The notes under the pieces were generated by a model that did no database searches, was not told where the DNA came from, and saw only the letters and a program-made list of their open reading frames with translations. The position numbers and the translations under genes were made by a program. A stretch of 64,000 bases of DNA, taken from contig JAHBZB010000003.1 of assembly GCA_019635635.1 (NCBI GenBank), positions 1 to 64,000 on the forward strand. Reading direction: 5' to 3'. This document shows, piece after piece, positions 19,767 through 31,057 of this stretch (position 1 is the first letter of the stretch; the number at the start of each line of letters is the position of its first letter). This DNA comes from Xanthobacteraceae bacterium (GTDB lineage: Bacteria > Pseudomonadota > Alphaproteobacteria > Rhizobiales > Xanthobacteraceae).

Positions 19767-20528
19767 ATGCGCTCCGGCGTGATCGCACAGAAACTGGGAA
19801 TGACCCGCGTCTTCACCGACGCCGGTGAGCATGTCCCCGTGACCGTGCTGAAACTCGAAAACTGCCAGGTCGTCGGCCATCGCACGATGGAAAAGAACGG
19901 CTATGTCGCGCTCCAGCTCGGTGCGGGTACGCGCCGTGTCTCGCGCGTCTCCAAGGCGATGCGCGGCCATTTCGCCGTCACCAAGATCGAGCCGAAGCGC
20001 AAGCTCGCGGAATTCCGCGTGCCCGCAGACGCGCTGATCCCGGTCGGCGCCGAAATCACCGCGGATCATTTCGTAGTCGGCCAGTTCGTGGACGTTACCG
20101 GCACTTCGATCGGTAAGGGTTTCGCGGGCGGCATGAAGCGCTGGAATTTCCGCGGTCTTCGCGCGACCCACGGCGTCTCGGTTTCGCACCGTTCGATCGG
20201 TGGTACCGGCGGCCGTCAGGATCCGGGCAAGACCTTCAAGAACAAGAAGATGGCCGGCCACATGGGTGACGACACCGTCACCACACTGAACCTCAAGGTC
20301 ATCCGCACCGATGTCGAGAAGGGCCTCCTGCTCGTCGAAGGCGCGGTGCCGGGCTCAAAAGGCGGCTGGATCATGGTGCGCGACGCCGTGAAGAAGGCGC
20401 TTCCCAAGGATGCGCCGAAGCCGGGCAAGTTCCGTCTCGCCGACGAAGCCAACAAGAAGCCGGAAGCCGAAGCGCCTGTCGCAGACAGCGCTCCCGCGCC
20501 GGAAGCCGAAGTGAAGGAGGGCGCATAA
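19767..20528 (+). CDS. rplC: 50S ribosomal protein L3
   Basis: Early-assembly 23S rRNA protein reaching the peptidyl-transferase centre. It is 253 residues, longer than E. coli L3 (about 209) because of an Ala/Glu/Pro-rich C-terminal tail after about residue 215, common in alphaproteobacteria. The signature [15 protein letters not shown] and [14 protein letters not shown] are present. The stop overlaps the rplD start by one base (TAATG). Confidence 0.97.
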   Translation: MRSGVIAQKLGMTRVFTDAGEHVPVTVLKLENCQVVGHRTMEKNGYVALQLGAGTRRVSRVSKAMRGHFAVTKIEPKRKLAEFRVPADALIPVGAEITADHFVVGQFVDVTGTSIGKGFAGGMKRWNFRGLRATHGVSVSHRSIGGTGGRQDPGKTFKNKKMAGHMGDDTVTTLNLKVIRTDVEKGLLLVEGAVPGSKGGWIMVRDAVKKALPKDAPKPGKFRLADEANKKPEAEAPVADSAPAPEAEVKEGA

Positions 20529-21148
20529 TGGAACTCTCCGTCATTTCGCTCGATGGCAAAGAAGGCGGGAAGGTCACGCTGAACGACGAGATTTTCGGTC
20601 TCGAAGTTCGTCAGGATCTTCTGCACCGCGCCGTCAACTGGCAGCTCAACAAGCGCCGCGCCGGCACCCACAAGGTGAAGAACCGCGCGGAAATCTGGCG
20701 CACGGGCAAGAAGATGTACGGCCAGAAGGGCACCGGTAATGCCCGTCACGGCTCGGCCCGCGTGCCGCAGTTCCGTGGCGGTGGCCGCGCCTTCGGTCCG
20801 GTCGTGCGCTCGCACGAAACCGAACTGCCGAAGAAGCTGCGTCAGCTCGCGCTAAAGCATGCGCTCTCGGCCAAGGCCAAGGCGTCCTCGATCGTCGTGC
20901 TCTCGGAAGCCTCGCTCTCCGAGCCGAAGACCAAGGCGCTCGCCAAGAACTTCGCCGATCTCGGCTTCTCGAATGCGCTGATCATCGGCGGCGCCGAAAT
21001 CGACAAGAACTTCGGTCTTGCCGCGCGCAACCTGCGCGAGATCGACGTGCTGCCGGTTCAGGGCATCAACGTCTACGACATCATGCGCCGTCAGAAGCTC
21101 GTGCTGACGAAGGCGGCGATCGACGCACTGGAGGCGCGATTCAAATGA
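20528..21148 (+). CDS. rplD: 50S ribosomal protein L4
   Basis: Exit-tunnel protein and, in enterobacteria, autoregulator of the S10 operon. 206 residues with the extended loop motif [18 protein letters not shown] and the C-terminal globular region. It is coupled to rplC (1-nt overlap) and rplW (ATGA overlap). Confidence 0.97.
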   Translation: MELSVISLDGKEGGKVTLNDEIFGLEVRQDLLHRAVNWQLNKRRAGTHKVKNRAEIWRTGKKMYGQKGTGNARHGSARVPQFRGGGRAFGPVVRSHETELPKKLRQLALKHALSAKAKASSIVVLSEASLSEPKTKALAKNFADLGFSNALIIGGAEIDKNFGLAARNLREIDVLPVQGINVYDIMRRQKLVLTKAAIDALEARFK

Positions 21149-21441
21149 GCAAGGAACCGCGCCACTACGACGTGATCCTCTCGCCGGTCGTGACCGAAAA
21201 GGCCACCGCCGCGTCCGAGAAGAACAAGGTCGTGTTCAAGGTTCGCCTGGACGCGACCAAAACCGAGATCAAGAACGCCGTCGAAAAGCTGTTCGAGGTG
21301 AAGGTAACCCGCGTGAACACGTTGACCCGCAAGGGCAAGAACAAGGTGTTCCGCGGCCGTCCGGGCAAGCAGGGCGACGTGAAGAAAGCGGTCGTGACGC
21401 TCGCCGAGGGCAACACGATCGACATCACGACGGGCCTCTGA
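21145..21441 (+). CDS. rplW: 50S ribosomal protein L23
   Basis: Lies at the tunnel exit and docks trigger factor and SRP. 98 residues. It contains [21 protein letters not shown] and the RNA-binding loop with [14 protein letters not shown]. The start overlaps the rplD stop by four bases, and rplB starts 11 nt after its stop. Confidence 0.97.
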   Translation: MSKEPRHYDVILSPVVTEKATAASEKNKVVFKVRLDATKTEIKNAVEKLFEVKVTRVNTLTRKGKNKVFRGRPGKQGDVKKAVVTLAEGNTIDITTGL

Positions 21442-21452
21442 GGTAAAACGAA

Positions 21453-22292
21453 ATGGCACTCAGAACATACCGACCCATTACTCCCGGCCTCCGGCAGTAT
21501 GTCAGCGTCGACCGCACCGGCCTCCACAAGGGCAAGCCGGAAAAGAGCCTGACCGTCGGCAAGTCGAGCACCGGCGCGCGCAACAATAACGGCCGCGTCA
21601 CCGTCCGCTTCCGTGGCGGCGGTCACAAGCGCTCGCTGCGCGACGTCGATTTCAAGCGCGTGAAGCGCGATGTGACCGGCACTGTCGAGCGCATCGAGTA
21701 CGATCCGAACCGCACGGCCTACATCGCGCTCCTGAAGTACGATGACGGCTCGCTGGCCTACATCCTGGCGCCGCAGCGCGTGTCTGCGGGCGACAAGCTC
21801 ATCGCCGGCGAAGACGTGGACGTGAAGCCGGGCAACGCGATGCCGCTCGAAAACATGCCGGTCGGTACGATCGTGCACAACATCGAGCTGAAGATCGGGA
21901 AGGGCGGCCAGATCGCCCGTTCCGCCGGCACCTACGCGCAGATCGTCGGCCGCGACCAGGGCTATTGCATCCTGCGTCTGCATTCGGGCGAACAGCGCCT
22001 GGTGCACGGCCGCTGCTTCGCGACCGTCGGCGCGGTGTCGAACCCCGATCACATGAACACGTCGGTCGGCAAGGCCGGCCGCAACATCTGGAAGGGCAAG
22101 AAGCCGGGCAACCGCGGCGTCGCGATGAACCCGGTCGATCACCCGCACGGCGGCGGCGAAGGCCGCACCTCGGGCGGCCGTCATCCGGTCACCCCGTGGG
22201 GCTTCCCGACCAAGGGCAAGAAGACGCGCAAGAACAAGCGCACCAACAAGTTCATCATTGCGAACCGCCACGCGCGGAAGAAGAAGGCGTAA
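21453..22292 (+). CDS. rplB: 50S ribosomal protein L2
   Basis: Largest primary 23S rRNA-binding protein, needed for subunit association. 279 residues. The conserved C-terminal loop reads [21 protein letters not shown], with the catalytically implicated histidine; N-terminal [17 protein letters not shown] is also typical. rpsS starts three nucleotides after the stop. Confidence 0.98.
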   Translation: MALRTYRPITPGLRQYVSVDRTGLHKGKPEKSLTVGKSSTGARNNNGRVTVRFRGGGHKRSLRDVDFKRVKRDVTGTVERIEYDPNRTAYIALLKYDDGSLAYILAPQRVSAGDKLIAGEDVDVKPGNAMPLENMPVGTIVHNIELKIGKGGQIARSAGTYAQIVGRDQGYCILRLHSGEQRLVHGRCFATVGAVSNPDHMNTSVGKAGRNIWKGKKPGNRGVAMNPVDHPHGGGEGRTSGGRHPVTPWGFPTKGKKTRKNKRTNKFIIANRHARKKKA

Positions 22293-22295
22293 CCG

Positions 22296-22577
22296 ATGTC
22301 CCGTTCAGTCTGGAAAGGTCCGTTCGTCGACGGTTATCTGCTGAAGAAAGCGGATGCCGCGCGCTCGTCCGGTCGCTCCGATGTGATCAAGATCTGGAGC
22401 CGCCGCTCGACGATCCTGCCGCAGTTCGTGGGTCTCACCTTCGGCGTCTACAACGGCCAGAAGCACGTTCCGGTCTACGTCTCCGAAGAAATGGTGGGCC
22501 ATAAGTTCGGCGAGTTCTCGCCGACGCGCACCTTCACCGGCCACACCGCGGCCGACAAGAAAGCCAAGAAGGCTTAA
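22296..22577 (+). CDS. rpsS: 30S ribosomal protein S19
   Basis: 16S head protein, 93 residues. It begins [18 protein letters not shown] and includes [16 protein letters not shown] and [13 protein letters not shown], all family hallmarks. It lies between rplB and rplV as in other S10 operons. Confidence 0.97.
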   Translation: MSRSVWKGPFVDGYLLKKADAARSSGRSDVIKIWSRRSTILPQFVGLTFGVYNGQKHVPVYVSEEMVGHKFGEFSPTRTFTGHTAADKKAKKA

Positions 22578-22589
22578 TCGAGAAGAGTC

Positions 22590-23015
22590 ATGGGCAAGCC
22601 ATCACGGAAACGAGTTCTGAAGGACAACGAGGCGAAGGCGATCGCGCGCAATCTGCGCATCTCGCCGCGCAAGCTCGACCTCGTCGCGGGCCTGATCCGC
22701 GGCAAGAAGGTCGGGATGGCGCTTGCCGACCTGACCTTCTCGAAGAAGCGCATCGCGAAGGACGTCAAGAAGTGCCTCGATAGCGCGATCGCGAACGCCG
22801 AGAACAATCACCAGCTCGACGTCGACAACCTCGTCGTCGCGGAAGCCTATATCGGCAAGGCGCTGACCATGCACCGCTTCACGTCGCGCGGCCGCGGCCG
22901 CTCGTCGCCGATCGAAAAGCCGTTCTCCTCGATCACGATCGTCGTGCGCGAGAAGGAAGAAGAGGCTCCGAAGAAGAAGTCGAAACCCAAAGCAAAAGCG
23001 GAAGCGAGTGCCTGA
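22590..23015 (+). CDS. rplV: 50S ribosomal protein L22
   Basis: Tunnel-constriction protein whose beta-hairpin includes [18 protein letters not shown]. It is 141 residues, longer than the about 110 of E. coli owing to a Lys/Ala/Pro-rich tail (about residues 122-141). No deletion of the type seen in macrolide-resistant L22 is evident in the hairpin. The stop shares its last base with the rpsC start (TGATG). Confidence 0.96.
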   Translation: MGKPSRKRVLKDNEAKAIARNLRISPRKLDLVAGLIRGKKVGMALADLTFSKKRIAKDVKKCLDSAIANAENNHQLDVDNLVVAEAYIGKALTMHRFTSRGRGRSSPIEKPFSSITIVVREKEEEAPKKKSKPKAKAEASA

Positions 23016-23716
23016 TGGGACAGAAAGTTAATCCGACCGGACTCCGGCTCGGCATCAATCGCACCTGGGACTCGCGCTGGTTCGCCCGCAAAGGCGAATA
23101 CGGCAAGCTCCTGCATGAAGACATCAAGATCCGCGACTTCCTGATGAAGCAGCTGAAGCAGGCTGCGGTCGCGCGCATCGTGATCGAGCGCCCGCACAAG
23201 AAGTGCCGTGTCACGATTCACTCGGGCCGCCCGGGCGTCGTCATCGGCAAGAAGGGCGCGGACATCGACAAGCTGCGCAAGCAGATTTCGAAGATGACCG
23301 ACTCCGAAGTCATCATCAACATCCTCGAGATCCGCAAGCCCGAACTCGACGCGCACCTGGTCGCCGACTCGATCGCGCAGCAGCTCGAGCGCCGCGTTGC
23401 GTTCCGCCGCGCGATGAAGCGCGCCGTGCAGTCCGCGATCCGTCTCGGCGCCGAAGGCATCCGCATCAACTGCTCGGGCCGTCTCGGCGGCAACGAAATC
23501 GCGCGCGTGGAATGGTATCGCGAAGGCCGCGTGCCGCTGCACACGCTTCGTGCCGACGTCGATTACGGCACCGCTACCGCGTTCACGACTTACGGCACCT
23601 GCGGCGTGAAGGTCTGGATCTTCAAGGGCGAGATCCTCGAGCACGATCCGATGGCGCAGGACAAGAAGCTTGCTGAAGGCGAGGGCGGACGCCCGCGCCG
23701 CGAGCAGGCGGCCTAA
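23015..23716 (+). CDS. rpsC: 30S ribosomal protein S3
   Basis: mRNA-entry protein with helicase-like activity in the ribosome. 233 residues. The KH domain motif [18 protein letters not shown] is present, followed by the C-terminal domain with [20 protein letters not shown]. It is translationally coupled to rplV. Confidence 0.97.
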   Translation: MGQKVNPTGLRLGINRTWDSRWFARKGEYGKLLHEDIKIRDFLMKQLKQAAVARIVIERPHKKCRVTIHSGRPGVVIGKKGADIDKLRKQISKMTDSEVIINILEIRKPELDAHLVADSIAQQLERRVAFRRAMKRAVQSAIRLGAEGIRINCSGRLGGNEIARVEWYREGRVPLHTLRADVDYGTATAFTTYGTCGVKVWIFKGEILEHDPMAQDKKLAEGEGGRPRREQAA

Positions 23717-23743
23717 CGGCAGAAATAAGAAGAGTAAACGACC

Positions 23744-24154
23744 ATGTTGCAACCCAAGCGCACCAAATTCCGCAAACAGTTCAAGGGCCGCATCCGCGGT
23801 ACCGCGAAGGGCGGGACCACGCTCGCTTTCGGCGAGTACGGGCTGAAAGCGCTCGAGCCGGAACGCGTCACCGCGCGCCAGATCGAGGCCGCCCGCCGCG
23901 CCATGACGCGCCACATGAAGCGCGCCGGCCGCGTGTGGATCAACGTGTTCCCGGATGTGCCGATCTCGAAGAAGCCGACCGAAGTCCGCATGGGCAAGGG
24001 CAAGGGTCAGCCGGAATTCTGGGCGGCGCGCATCAAGCCGGGCCGCATCATGTTCGAACTCGACGGCGTCGATGAGCCAACCGCGCGCGAAGCGCTGCGC
24101 CTTGCCGCCGCCAAGCTTCCCATCAAGACGCGCTTCGTCGCGCGCATCCAGTAA
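23744..24154 (+). CDS. rplP: 50S ribosomal protein L16
   Basis: Binds near the A-site tRNA elbow. 136 residues. The family start [16 protein letters not shown], the central [18 protein letters not shown] and [13 protein letters not shown] segments are intact. rpmC starts 13 nt after the stop. Confidence 0.97.
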   Translation: MLQPKRTKFRKQFKGRIRGTAKGGTTLAFGEYGLKALEPERVTARQIEAARRAMTRHMKRAGRVWINVFPDVPISKKPTEVRMGKGKGQPEFWAARIKPGRIMFELDGVDEPTAREALRLAAAKLPIKTRFVARIQ

Positions 24155-24167
24155 CGGGAGAATCGAG

Positions 24168-24377
24168 ATGAAAGTCGAAGACGTTCGTCAGCTTACTCCC
24201 GACCAGCTCACCGAGAAGATCGCGGAGCTGAAGAAGGAGCAGTTCAACCTTCGCTTCCAGAAGGCGACGGGTCAGTTGGAAAACACCTCGCGGGTTCGTC
24301 AGGTGCGTCGCGATATTGCGCGCCTCTCGACGGTCGCGGGCGAGAAACGCGCCGCCGGCGCCAAGAAGGGCAAGTAA
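24168..24377 (+). CDS. rpmC: 50S ribosomal protein L29
   Basis: Small tunnel-exit protein, 69 residues, two long helices. It begins [21 protein letters not shown] and contains [20 protein letters not shown], the L29 signature. The start was set by GGGAGAATCGAG just upstream and by family length. rpsQ follows one base after the stop. Confidence 0.95.
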   Translation: MKVEDVRQLTPDQLTEKIAELKKEQFNLRFQKATGQLENTSRVRQVRRDIARLSTVAGEKRAAGAKKGK

Positions 24378-24378
24378 G

Positions 24379-24618
24379 ATGCCGAAGCGCGTATTGCAGG
24401 GCACCGTGGTGAGCGACAAGCAGGACAAGACCGTCGTCGTGCTGGTCGAGCGCCGCTACACCCATCCGCTTTTGAAGAAGACCGTGCGCCGTTCCAAGAA
24501 GTTCCACGCGCACGATGAGAGCAACAAATACAAGGTCGGCGATACCGTCTCGATTTCCGAGCACAAGCCGATTTCGAAGCTGAAGCGCTGGATCGTCGTC
24601 GAAAACGAGAAAGCCTGA
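24379..24618 (+). CDS. rpsQ: 30S ribosomal protein S17
   Basis: Primary 16S rRNA binder, 79 residues. It begins [19 protein letters not shown], followed by [20 protein letters not shown] and [14 protein letters not shown], the diagnostic OB-fold segments. Confidence 0.96.
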   Translation: MPKRVLQGTVVSDKQDKTVVVLVERRYTHPLLKKTVRRSKKFHAHDESNKYKVGDTVSISEHKPISKLKRWIVVENEKA

Positions 24619-24666
24619 ACGAGAGACAATCCCGCGTAAGCGGCGAAGAAGAACAAAGGTGCCTTT

Positions 24667-25035
24667 ATGATTCAGATGCAAACAAACCTCGACGTCGCTG
24701 ACAATTCCGGCGCGCGCCGTGTCATGTGCATCAAGGTGCTGGGCGGCTCGAAGCGCAAGTACGCGACGGTCGGCGACGTCATCGTCGTTTCGATCAAGGA
24801 AGCGATTCCGCGCGGAAAGGTGAAGAAGGGCGAAGTGATGAAGGCCGTGGTCGTGCGCATCCGCAAGGACCTGCGCCGCGCCGACGGCTCGGTCATCCGC
24901 TTCGACCGCAATGCGGCCGTCCTCATCAACAACCAGATGGAGCCGGTCGGCACGCGTATTTTCGGACCGGTGCCGCGCGAGCTGCGCGCCAAGAACCACA
25001 TGAAGATCATTTCGCTCGCCCCGGAGGTGCTGTGA
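24667..25035 (+). CDS. rplN: 50S ribosomal protein L14
   Basis: Interface protein contacting helix 44 of 16S rRNA. 122 residues, family length. It begins [21 protein letters not shown] and contains [20 protein letters not shown]. It is the conventional first gene of the spc segment, though no promoter break from the S10 genes is visible in the 48-bp gap. Confidence 0.97.
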   Translation: MIQMQTNLDVADNSGARRVMCIKVLGGSKRKYATVGDVIVVSIKEAIPRGKVKKGEVMKAVVVRIRKDLRRADGSVIRFDRNAAVLINNQMEPVGTRIFGPVPRELRAKNHMKIISLAPEVL

Positions 25036-25352
25036 TGTCCGCGAAGATCCGCAAGGGCGATAAAGTCATCGTGCTCACCGGTCGCGACAAGGGTAAGTCC
25101 GGCGAGGTTATCGAAGTGCGGCCGGCGGAAGCGCGTGCGCTCGTGCGCGGCGTGAACATCGTCCGCCGCCATCAGCGCCAGACCGCGCAGAACCAGGGCG
25201 GCATCATTTCAAAGGAAGCGCCGATTCACATTTCGAATCTCGCGCTTGCCGATCCGAAGGACCCGAAGAAGGCGACCCGCGTCGGCTTCAAGGATGTAAA
25301 GGGCGAGAAGGTGCGCGTGGCGCGCCGCTCGGGAGAGACGATCGATGGCTGA
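25035..25352 (+). CDS. rplX: 50S ribosomal protein L24
   Basis: Assembly initiator with a KOW motif ([19 protein letters not shown], residues 7-25). 105 residues. The start MSAKIRKGD at 25035 is coupled to the rplN stop (TGATG), and the 3' end overlaps rplE by eight bases. Confidence 0.96.
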   Translation: MSAKIRKGDKVIVLTGRDKGKSGEVIEVRPAEARALVRGVNIVRRHQRQTAQNQGGIISKEAPIHISNLALADPKDPKKATRVGFKDVKGEKVRVARRSGETIDG

Positions 25353-25902
25353 GAATAGCTATATCCCGCGTCTGAAGACGCAGTTCGAAAAGACCATTCG
25401 TCCGAAGCTGGTCGAGCAGTTCGGTTACTCGAACCCCTATGCCGTGCCGCGGCTCGAAAAGGTCGTGCTGAACATGGGCGTGGGTGAGGGTGCCTCGGAC
25501 CAGAAGAAGGTCACGGCGGCCGCCAACGACCTGACCGCGATCGCCGGCCAGAAGGCGATCGTCACCAAGGCCCGCAAGGCGATCGCGAACTTCAAGCTGC
25601 GCGAGCACATCGGCATCGGCGCGAAGGTCACGCTGCGCGGCGACCGCATGTTCGACTTCGTCGACCGCCTGGTCACGGTCGCGCTGCCGCGCGTGCGCGA
25701 CTTCCGCGGCCTGAACCCGAAGAGCTTCGATGGCCGCGGCAACTACACGCTCGGCATCAAGGAACACATCATTTTCCCGGAAATCGACTACGACAAGGCC
25801 GAGTCGATCTGGGGCATGGACATCACCGTCTGCACGACGGCGAGAACCGACGACGAAGCGCGGGCTCTGCTCGTGGCTTTGAACTTTCCCTTCCGGCAGT
25901 GA
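25345..25902 (+). CDS. rplE: 50S ribosomal protein L5
   Basis: Binds 5S rRNA and the P-site tRNA. 185 residues. Contains [41 protein letters not shown] and the C-terminal [19 protein letters not shown]. rpsN follows after 34 nt. Confidence 0.97.
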   Translation: MAENSYIPRLKTQFEKTIRPKLVEQFGYSNPYAVPRLEKVVLNMGVGEGASDQKKVTAAANDLTAIAGQKAIVTKARKAIANFKLREHIGIGAKVTLRGDRMFDFVDRLVTVALPRVRDFRGLNPKSFDGRGNYTLGIKEHIIFPEIDYDKAESIWGMDITVCTTARTDDEARALLVALNFPFRQ

Positions 25903-25936
25903 AGCTGCGCTTCAAACGCGGATACTAGGAGCAGAC

Positions 25937-26242
25937 ATGGCGAAGAAAAGTTCGATCGAGAAGAACAACCGCCGCGCCAAGATGGCGAAGAACGGCGCGG
26001 CGAAGCGCGCCAAGCTCAAGGCGATCGTGATGGACAAGAAGGTCTCCATCGAGGATCGCTTCGAGGCGGTGTTGAAACTCTCGAAGCTGCCGAAAAACTC
26101 GGCGAAGGAGCGCGTGCGCAACCGTTGCGAAGTGACGGGCCGTCCGCGCGCGACCTATCGCAAGCTGAAGATGTCGCGTCTCGCGCTGCGCGAATTCGGG
26201 TCGAAGGGCATGATCCCCGGCCTCGTGAAATCGAGCTGGTAA
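25937..26242 (+). CDS. rpsN: 30S ribosomal protein S14 (zinc-free form)
   Basis: 101 residues, the long C-minus paralogue type that lacks the paired CxxC zinc motif; only one cysteine is seen. Typical [21 protein letters not shown] and the terminal [11 protein letters not shown] are present. It is preceded by AGGAGCAGAC. Confidence 0.96.
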   Translation: MAKKSSIEKNNRRAKMAKNGAAKRAKLKAIVMDKKVSIEDRFEAVLKLSKLPKNSAKERVRNRCEVTGRPRATYRKLKMSRLALREFGSKGMIPGLVKSSW

Positions 26243-26257
26243 GGGGAGGGATCGAAC

Positions 26258-26656
26258 ATGGCTTTGCACGATCCGCTCGGCGATATGCTGACCCGCATCC
26301 GCAATGCGCAAATGCGCAAGCGTGACCGCGTTTCCACACCCGGCTCCTCGTTCCGCGCGCGCGTTCTCGACGTGCTCAAGGACGAAGGCTACATCCGCGG
26401 CTATTCGACCACCGAGTTCGGCAACGGCCGGACCGAGTTCGACGTCGAGCTGAAGTATTCCGACGTCGGTCCGGCGATCCGCGAAATCTCGCGTGTGTCG
26501 AAGCCCGGCCGTCGCGTTTATGCGTCCGTCGATGCGCTGCCGCGCGTCAACAACGGTCTCGGTATTGCGATCGTCTCGACGCCGAAGGGCGTGATGGCCG
26601 ATCACTCCGCCCGCGAGCAGAACGTCGGCGGCGAAGTGCTCTGCACGGTGTTCTGA
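26258..26656 (+). CDS. rpsH: 30S ribosomal protein S8
   Basis: Central-domain assembly protein. In E. coli S8 represses the spc operon at rplE. 132 residues, beginning [20 protein letters not shown] and ending with the signature [20 protein letters not shown]. rplF starts 16 nt after its stop. Confidence 0.97.
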   Translation: MALHDPLGDMLTRIRNAQMRKRDRVSTPGSSFRARVLDVLKDEGYIRGYSTTEFGNGRTEFDVELKYSDVGPAIREISRVSKPGRRVYASVDALPRVNNGLGIAIVSTPKGVMADHSAREQNVGGEVLCTVF

Positions 26657-26672
26657 GGAAGGAACGGGAATC

Positions 26673-27206
26673 ATGTCCAAAATCGGCAAACGCCCGGTCG
26701 CCATTCCCTCCGGCGTCACGGCAACCGTCTCGGGCCAGACCGTCAAGGTCAAAGGCCCGAAGGGCGAGCTTTCGGTCGTGCTGAACGACAACGTCGCGCC
26801 GAAGCTCGACAAGAACCAGATCACCTTCGAGAAGAAGGGCGAGGAGAAGCAGGACCAGGCGTCCTGGGGTCTCTACCGCGCACTCGTGAACAACATCGTC
26901 ACGGGCGTCTCGAAGGGCTTTGAGAAGAAGCTCGAGATCAACGGCGTCGGCTATCGCGCGGCGGTGCAGGGCAAGAACCTGAACCTCTCGCTCGGCTACA
27001 GCCACGACGTGGTCTACAAAATTCCGGACGGCATCGCGATCGCGACGCCGAAGCCGACCGAAATCGTGATCACCGGCATCGATAAGCAGCGTGTCGGCCA
27101 GGTCGCATCCGAAATCCGCGCCTATCGCAAGCCTGAGCCGTACAAGGGTAAGGGCGTGAAGTACGAAGGCGAATTCATCTTCCGCAAGGAAGGCAAGAAG
27201 AAGTAA
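26673..27206 (+). CDS. rplF: 50S ribosomal protein L6
   Basis: Two-fold repeated protein near the factor-binding site. 177 residues. Starts [15 protein letters not shown]; the C-terminal signature [16 protein letters not shown] is present. Upstream GGAAGGAACGGG supports the start. Confidence 0.97.
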   Translation: MSKIGKRPVAIPSGVTATVSGQTVKVKGPKGELSVVLNDNVAPKLDKNQITFEKKGEEKQDQASWGLYRALVNNIVTGVSKGFEKKLEINGVGYRAAVQGKNLNLSLGYSHDVVYKIPDGIAIATPKPTEIVITGIDKQRVGQVASEIRAYRKPEPYKGKGVKYEGEFIFRKEGKKK

Positions 27207-27218
27207 CGGGGAACGACG

Positions 27219-27581
27219 ATGGCAACAGTTGCAGCACGATCCAAGCGCCGCAAGGCGAGCGTGCGCCGGTCGCTGAAAGCGTCGGCTTACGGCCGCCCGC
27301 GTCTGTCGGTTCACCGCTCGGGCATGAACATCTATGCGCAGATCATCGACGATGCGAAGGGTGCGACGCTCGCCGCCGCCTCGACGCTCGAGAAGGATAT
27401 GCGCGGCAAATTGAAGTCGGGCGCGAATGTCGAGGCCGCGAAAGCGGTCGGCAGCCTGATCGCCGAGCGCGCGAAAGCGAAGGGCGTGAAGGAAGTCATC
27501 TTCGACCGCGGCGCCTATCGCTTTCACGGCCGCGTCAAGGCACTCGCCGACGCGGCGCGCGAAGGCGGATTGAGTTTCTAA
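27219..27581 (+). CDS. rplR: 50S ribosomal protein L18
   Basis: 5S rRNA-binding protein, 120 residues. Contains [20 protein letters not shown] and the C-terminal [21 protein letters not shown]. The N-terminus is short and basic, as usual. Confidence 0.97.
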   Translation: MATVAARSKRRKASVRRSLKASAYGRPRLSVHRSGMNIYAQIIDDAKGATLAAASTLEKDMRGKLKSGANVEAAKAVGSLIAERAKAKGVKEVIFDRGAYRFHGRVKALADAAREGGLSF

Positions 27582-27591
27582 GGACAGCATC

Positions 27592-28173
27592 ATGGCACGC
27601 GAAAGAGACGAAAAACGAGGCCGGGGCAAAGATCGCGATCGCGATCAGGAGCGCGACGGTTTGGTGGACAAGCTGGTCCACATCAACCGCGTTGCGAAGG
27701 TCGTGAAGGGCGGCAAGCGCTTCGGTTTCGCAGCACTCGTCGTCGTCGGCGACCAGAAGGGCCGCGTCGGCTTCGGTCACGGCAAGGCGCGCGAAGTGCC
27801 GGAGGCGATCCGCAAGGCGACCGATGCCGCCAAGCGCTCGCTGATCCGCGTCAACCTGCGCGACGGCCGCACGCTGCATCATGACGTCAACGGTCATCAC
27901 GGCGCGGGCAAGGTCGTGCTGCGCGCGGCGCCTGCCGGTACCGGCATCATCGCCGGCGGCCCGATGCGCGCGGTGTTCGAAACCGTCGGCGTGCAGGACG
28001 TGGTCGCGAAGTCGTTCGGCTCGTCGAACCCCTACAACATGGTTCGCGCGACGTTCGACGCGCTGAAGAACCAGGACAGCCCGCGTTCGGTCGCGGCCCG
28101 CCGCGGCATCAAGGTTTCGACCTTGCAGTCGCGCCGCCGCGACGTCGATGCCGACGCATCGGCGGAAGGCTAA
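27592..28173 (+). CDS. rpsE: 30S ribosomal protein S5
   Basis: Ribosomal accuracy protein at the mRNA entry, 193 residues. An Arg/Asp-rich N-terminal extension of about 20 residues precedes [43 protein letters not shown] is the C-terminal signature. The spectinomycin-loop region around residues 35-50 appears unaltered. Confidence 0.97.
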   Translation: MARERDEKRGRGKDRDRDQERDGLVDKLVHINRVAKVVKGGKRFGFAALVVVGDQKGRVGFGHGKAREVPEAIRKATDAAKRSLIRVNLRDGRTLHHDVNGHHGAGKVVLRAAPAGTGIIAGGPMRAVFETVGVQDVVAKSFGSSNPYNMVRATFDALKNQDSPRSVAARRGIKVSTLQSRRRDVDADASAEG

Positions 28174-28184
28174 GGAGAGGGACG

Positions 28185-28373
28185 ATGGCCGGCAAGAAAA
28201 TCACCGTCGAGCAGTTCGGTTCCCCGATCCGCCGCGACGGCAAGCAGGAAAAGACCCTGATCGGTCTTGGCCTCAACAAGCGCGGCAAGAAGCGCGAGCT
28301 GGCGGACACGCCGGCGACGCGCGGCATGATCGCGAAGGTCGCGCACATGGTGCGGATCGTCGAAGGCAAGTGA
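28185..28373 (+). CDS. rpmD: 50S ribosomal protein L30
   Basis: 62 residues, family length. [14 protein letters not shown] and [21 protein letters not shown] are characteristic, the region after Gly-Leu-Asn-Lys matching L30 of other alphaproteobacteria. rplO starts ten bases after the stop. Confidence 0.95.
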   Translation: MAGKKITVEQFGSPIRRDGKQEKTLIGLGLNKRGKKRELADTPATRGMIAKVAHMVRIVEGK

Positions 28374-28383
28374 GGATAGGACG

Positions 28384-28908
28384 ATGAAACTCAACGAGAT
28401 CGCGGACAACGAAGGCGCGCGCAAGAACCGCATCCGCGTCGGCCGCGGCATCGGCTCCGGCAAGGGCAAGACCGGCGGCCGTGGCGTCAAGGGTCAGAAG
28501 GCTCGTACCGGCGTGCGCATCAAGGGCCGCGAAGGCGGCCAGATGCCGTTGCACCGCCGTCTGCCGAAGCGCGGCTTCAACAACATCTTCGCGGTGAAAT
28601 ACAACGAAGTGAATCTCGACCGCATCCAGAAGGCGGTCGATGCCAAGCACTTCAAGGAAGGCGACACCGTCACGGCGGAATCGTTGCAGAAGGCGGGCGT
28701 GCTGCGCCGCGCCGGCAACGGCGTGCGTCTGCTCGGCGGCGGCGAACTGAAGACCAAGCTTTCGTTCGAAGTCGCGGGCGCCACGAAGTCGGCGATCGCC
28801 GCGGTCGAGAAGGCGGGCGGCTCGGTGAAGCAGCTTGTCGTGAAGAAGGCTGACCGGGAAAAGCCGGGCAAGATGCAGAAGAAGCCGAAGAAGGAATCGG
28901 CCAAGTAA
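28384..28908 (+). CDS. rplO: 50S ribosomal protein L15
   Basis: Late-assembly protein with a glycine-rich N-terminal extension ([20 protein letters not shown]) that penetrates the 23S core. 174 residues, with a Lys-rich tail longer than in E. coli. secY lies 53 nt downstream. Confidence 0.96.
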   Translation: MKLNEIADNEGARKNRIRVGRGIGSGKGKTGGRGVKGQKARTGVRIKGREGGQMPLHRRLPKRGFNNIFAVKYNEVNLDRIQKAVDAKHFKEGDTVTAESLQKAGVLRRAGNGVRLLGGGELKTKLSFEVAGATKSAIAAVEKAGGSVKQLVVKKADREKPGKMQKKPKKESAK

Positions 28909-28961
28909 TCGGGCCGATTTTCTTCTTCACGGGAATTTAGTCGGGGCGGATCGGAGCGAAC

Positions 28962-30296
28962 ATGGCGTCGGCAGCCGAACAACTCGCGGCAAATCTGAAC
29001 TTCAGCGCGCTTGCGAAAGCGGAAGATCTGAAGAAGCGCATCTGGTTTACGCTGGGTGCGCTCCTGGTCTATCGCCTCGGCACCTATATTCCGATGCCGG
29101 GCATCGATCCGACCGCGTTCACCAACGCCTTCAACCAGGCGCGCGGCGGCATTCTCGGCCTCTTCAATATGTTTTCCGGCGGCGCGGTCGAGCGCATGGC
29201 GATCTTCGCGCTCAACATCATGCCGTACATCTCGGCGTCGATCATTCTCCAGTTGCTCACCACTGTCTCGCCGACGCTGGAAGCGCTGAAGAAGGAAGGC
29301 GAGCAGGGCCGCAAGGTTATCAACCAGTACACGCGCTATCTCACCGTCGTGCTCGCCGCCTTGCAGGCATACGGCATCGCGGTCGGCCTCGAAGGCGGGG
29401 GCGGCGGCATCGTGTCCGAACCCGGCATGTTCTTCCGGCTCTCGACGGTGATCACGCTGACCGGCGGCACCGTGTTCCTGATGTGGCTCGGCGAGCAGAT
29501 CACCGCGCGCGGCATCGGCAACGGCATTTCGCTGATCATCTTCGCGGGTATCGTCGCCGAACTTCCGGCCGCACTCGCGGGTCTCCTTGATCTTGGCCGT
29601 ACCGGCGCGGTTTCGACCGGCCTGATCCTGCTGATCATCGTGGTCGCGATCGCCGCGATCACCTTCATCGTGTTCATGGAGCGCGCGCAGCGCCGCTTGC
29701 TGATCCAGTATCCGAAGCGTCAGGTCGGCAACAAGCTGTTCGAAGGCCAGACCTCGCATCTGCCGCTGAAGCTGAACTCGTCGGGCGTGATTCCGCCGAT
29801 CTTCGCCTCTTCGCTGCTGCTGGTGCCGACCACGATCGCGCAATTCCTCGCGGGCTCCGGCCCCGAATGGCTGCAATACATGACCACGATCCTCGGCCAC
29901 GGCCGGCCGGGCTTCATGGTGCTCTATGCGCTGCTCATTATCTTCTTCGCGTTCTTCTACACCGCGATCGTTTTCAATCCGGTGGAGACGGCCGACAACC
30001 TGAAGAAGCATGGCGGCTTTATTCCGGGCATCCGTCCGGGCGAGAACACCGCGAAACACATCGACTACGTGCTGACGCGCATTACCGTCGTGGGTGCGGC
30101 CTATCTCGTGATCGTCTGTCTGTTGCCAGAGTTCATGGTCGCTTATGCCGGCGTGCCGTTCTATTTCGGCGGCACTTCGTTGCTCATCGTCGTCTCGGTA
30201 ACGATGGACACGGTCGCGCAGGTGCAGGGCTATCTGCTCGCGCATCAGTACGAAGGCCTGATCAAGAAATCGAAGCTGCGCGGGGCGCGGCGATGA
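28962..30296 (+). CDS. secY: Protein translocase channel subunit SecY
   Basis: Core of the SecYEG translocon in the inner membrane, 444 residues with ten predicted spans. The N-terminal [21 protein letters not shown], the plug region, and the [22 protein letters not shown] loop are conserved. GERAQ-type cytosolic basic loops ([18 protein letters not shown]) are also present. The stop overlaps the adk start (ATGA), the usual alphaproteobacterial order with no rpmJ between. Confidence 0.97.
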   Translation: MASAAEQLAANLNFSALAKAEDLKKRIWFTLGALLVYRLGTYIPMPGIDPTAFTNAFNQARGGILGLFNMFSGGAVERMAIFALNIMPYISASIILQLLTTVSPTLEALKKEGEQGRKVINQYTRYLTVVLAALQAYGIAVGLEGGGGGIVSEPGMFFRLSTVITLTGGTVFLMWLGEQITARGIGNGISLIIFAGIVAELPAALAGLLDLGRTGAVSTGLILLIIVVAIAAITFIVFMERAQRRLLIQYPKRQVGNKLFEGQTSHLPLKLNSSGVIPPIFASSLLLVPTTIAQFLAGSGPEWLQYMTTILGHGRPGFMVLYALLIIFFAFFYTAIVFNPVETADNLKKHGGFIPGIRPGENTAKHIDYVLTRITVVGAAYLVIVCLLPEFMVAYAGVPFYFGGTSLLIVVSVTMDTVAQVQGYLLAHQYEGLIKKSKLRGARR

Positions 30297-30889
30297 GGCT
30301 TGTGCTGCTCGGACCGCCGGGTGCCGGCAAGGGCACGCAGGGCGACCGCCTGATCGAGCGGCACGGAATCACGCGCCTTTCCACCGGCGACATGCTGCGC
30401 GCGGCCGTAAAGGCCGAAACGCCGGTCGGCCTCAAGGCGAAAGACATCATGGCGCGCGGCGATCTCGTCTCGGACGACATCGTGATCGCGATCATCGACG
30501 ACCGGCTGAAAGAGCCGGACGTGCAGAAGGGCTTCATCCTCGACGGCTTCCCGCGCACGGTCGCGCAGGCGGAGGCGCTGGATAAGTTGCTCGCGGCCAA
30601 GGGCATCCGGCTCGACGCGGTGGTGGAACTCAAGGTGGACGAGGGGGCGCTCTTGCGGCGCATCGAAACCCGCATCGCCGAGATGACCGCCCGCGGGGAG
30701 GCCATCCGGGCCGACGACAATCCGGAGGCGCTCAAAAAGCGCCTCGACGCCTACCGGTCCCAGACCGCGCCGCTCTCGGCCTATTACAAGGCCAAGGGCG
30801 ACCTTCTGGAGGTCGACGGGATGGCGCCGATTCCCGCCGTGGAAACGGCGATCGACGAGGGCCTGAAGGCCCGAAAAGCAGCGATTTGA
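30293..30889 (+). CDS. adk: Adenylate kinase
   Basis: Converts ATP plus AMP to two ADP. 198 residues, the short form without the full zinc/LID insertion of long adenylate kinases. P-loop [10 protein letters not shown] at residues 7-16, AMP-binding [12 protein letters not shown], and [16 protein letters not shown] are present. The start at 30293 is translationally coupled to secY. Confidence 0.96.
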   Translation: MRLVLLGPPGAGKGTQGDRLIERHGITRLSTGDMLRAAVKAETPVGLKAKDIMARGDLVSDDIVIAIIDDRLKEPDVQKGFILDGFPRTVAQAEALDKLLAAKGIRLDAVVELKVDEGALLRRIETRIAEMTARGEAIRADDNPEALKKRLDAYRSQTAPLSAYYKAKGDLLEVDGMAPIPAVETAIDEGLKARKAAI

Positions 30890-30905
30890 GCGGGTTTTTG
30901 AGCGG

Positions 30906-30934
30906 TTGACTTGATATGCGCCCTTCCTTACATA
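30906..30934 (+). promoter_or_regulatory. Promoter of the rpsM-rpsK-rpoA-rplQ operon
   Basis: TTGACT (30906-30911), a 17-bp spacer and TACATA (30929-30934) form a good sigma-70-type promoter 16 nt after the adk stop, giving a leader of about 115 nt before rpsM. Confidence 0.7.
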
Positions 30935-31057
30935 CCCCGCATCAGTCGCTATTTCTGAGGCGATGCCACACCCTCCGGACCGGGGGGTTGGGCGTCGTTT
31001 TTTGCCGTATCGACAACAATTTCGGGCCGGTTCGCCCGCATCTCGGAGACTAGAAAC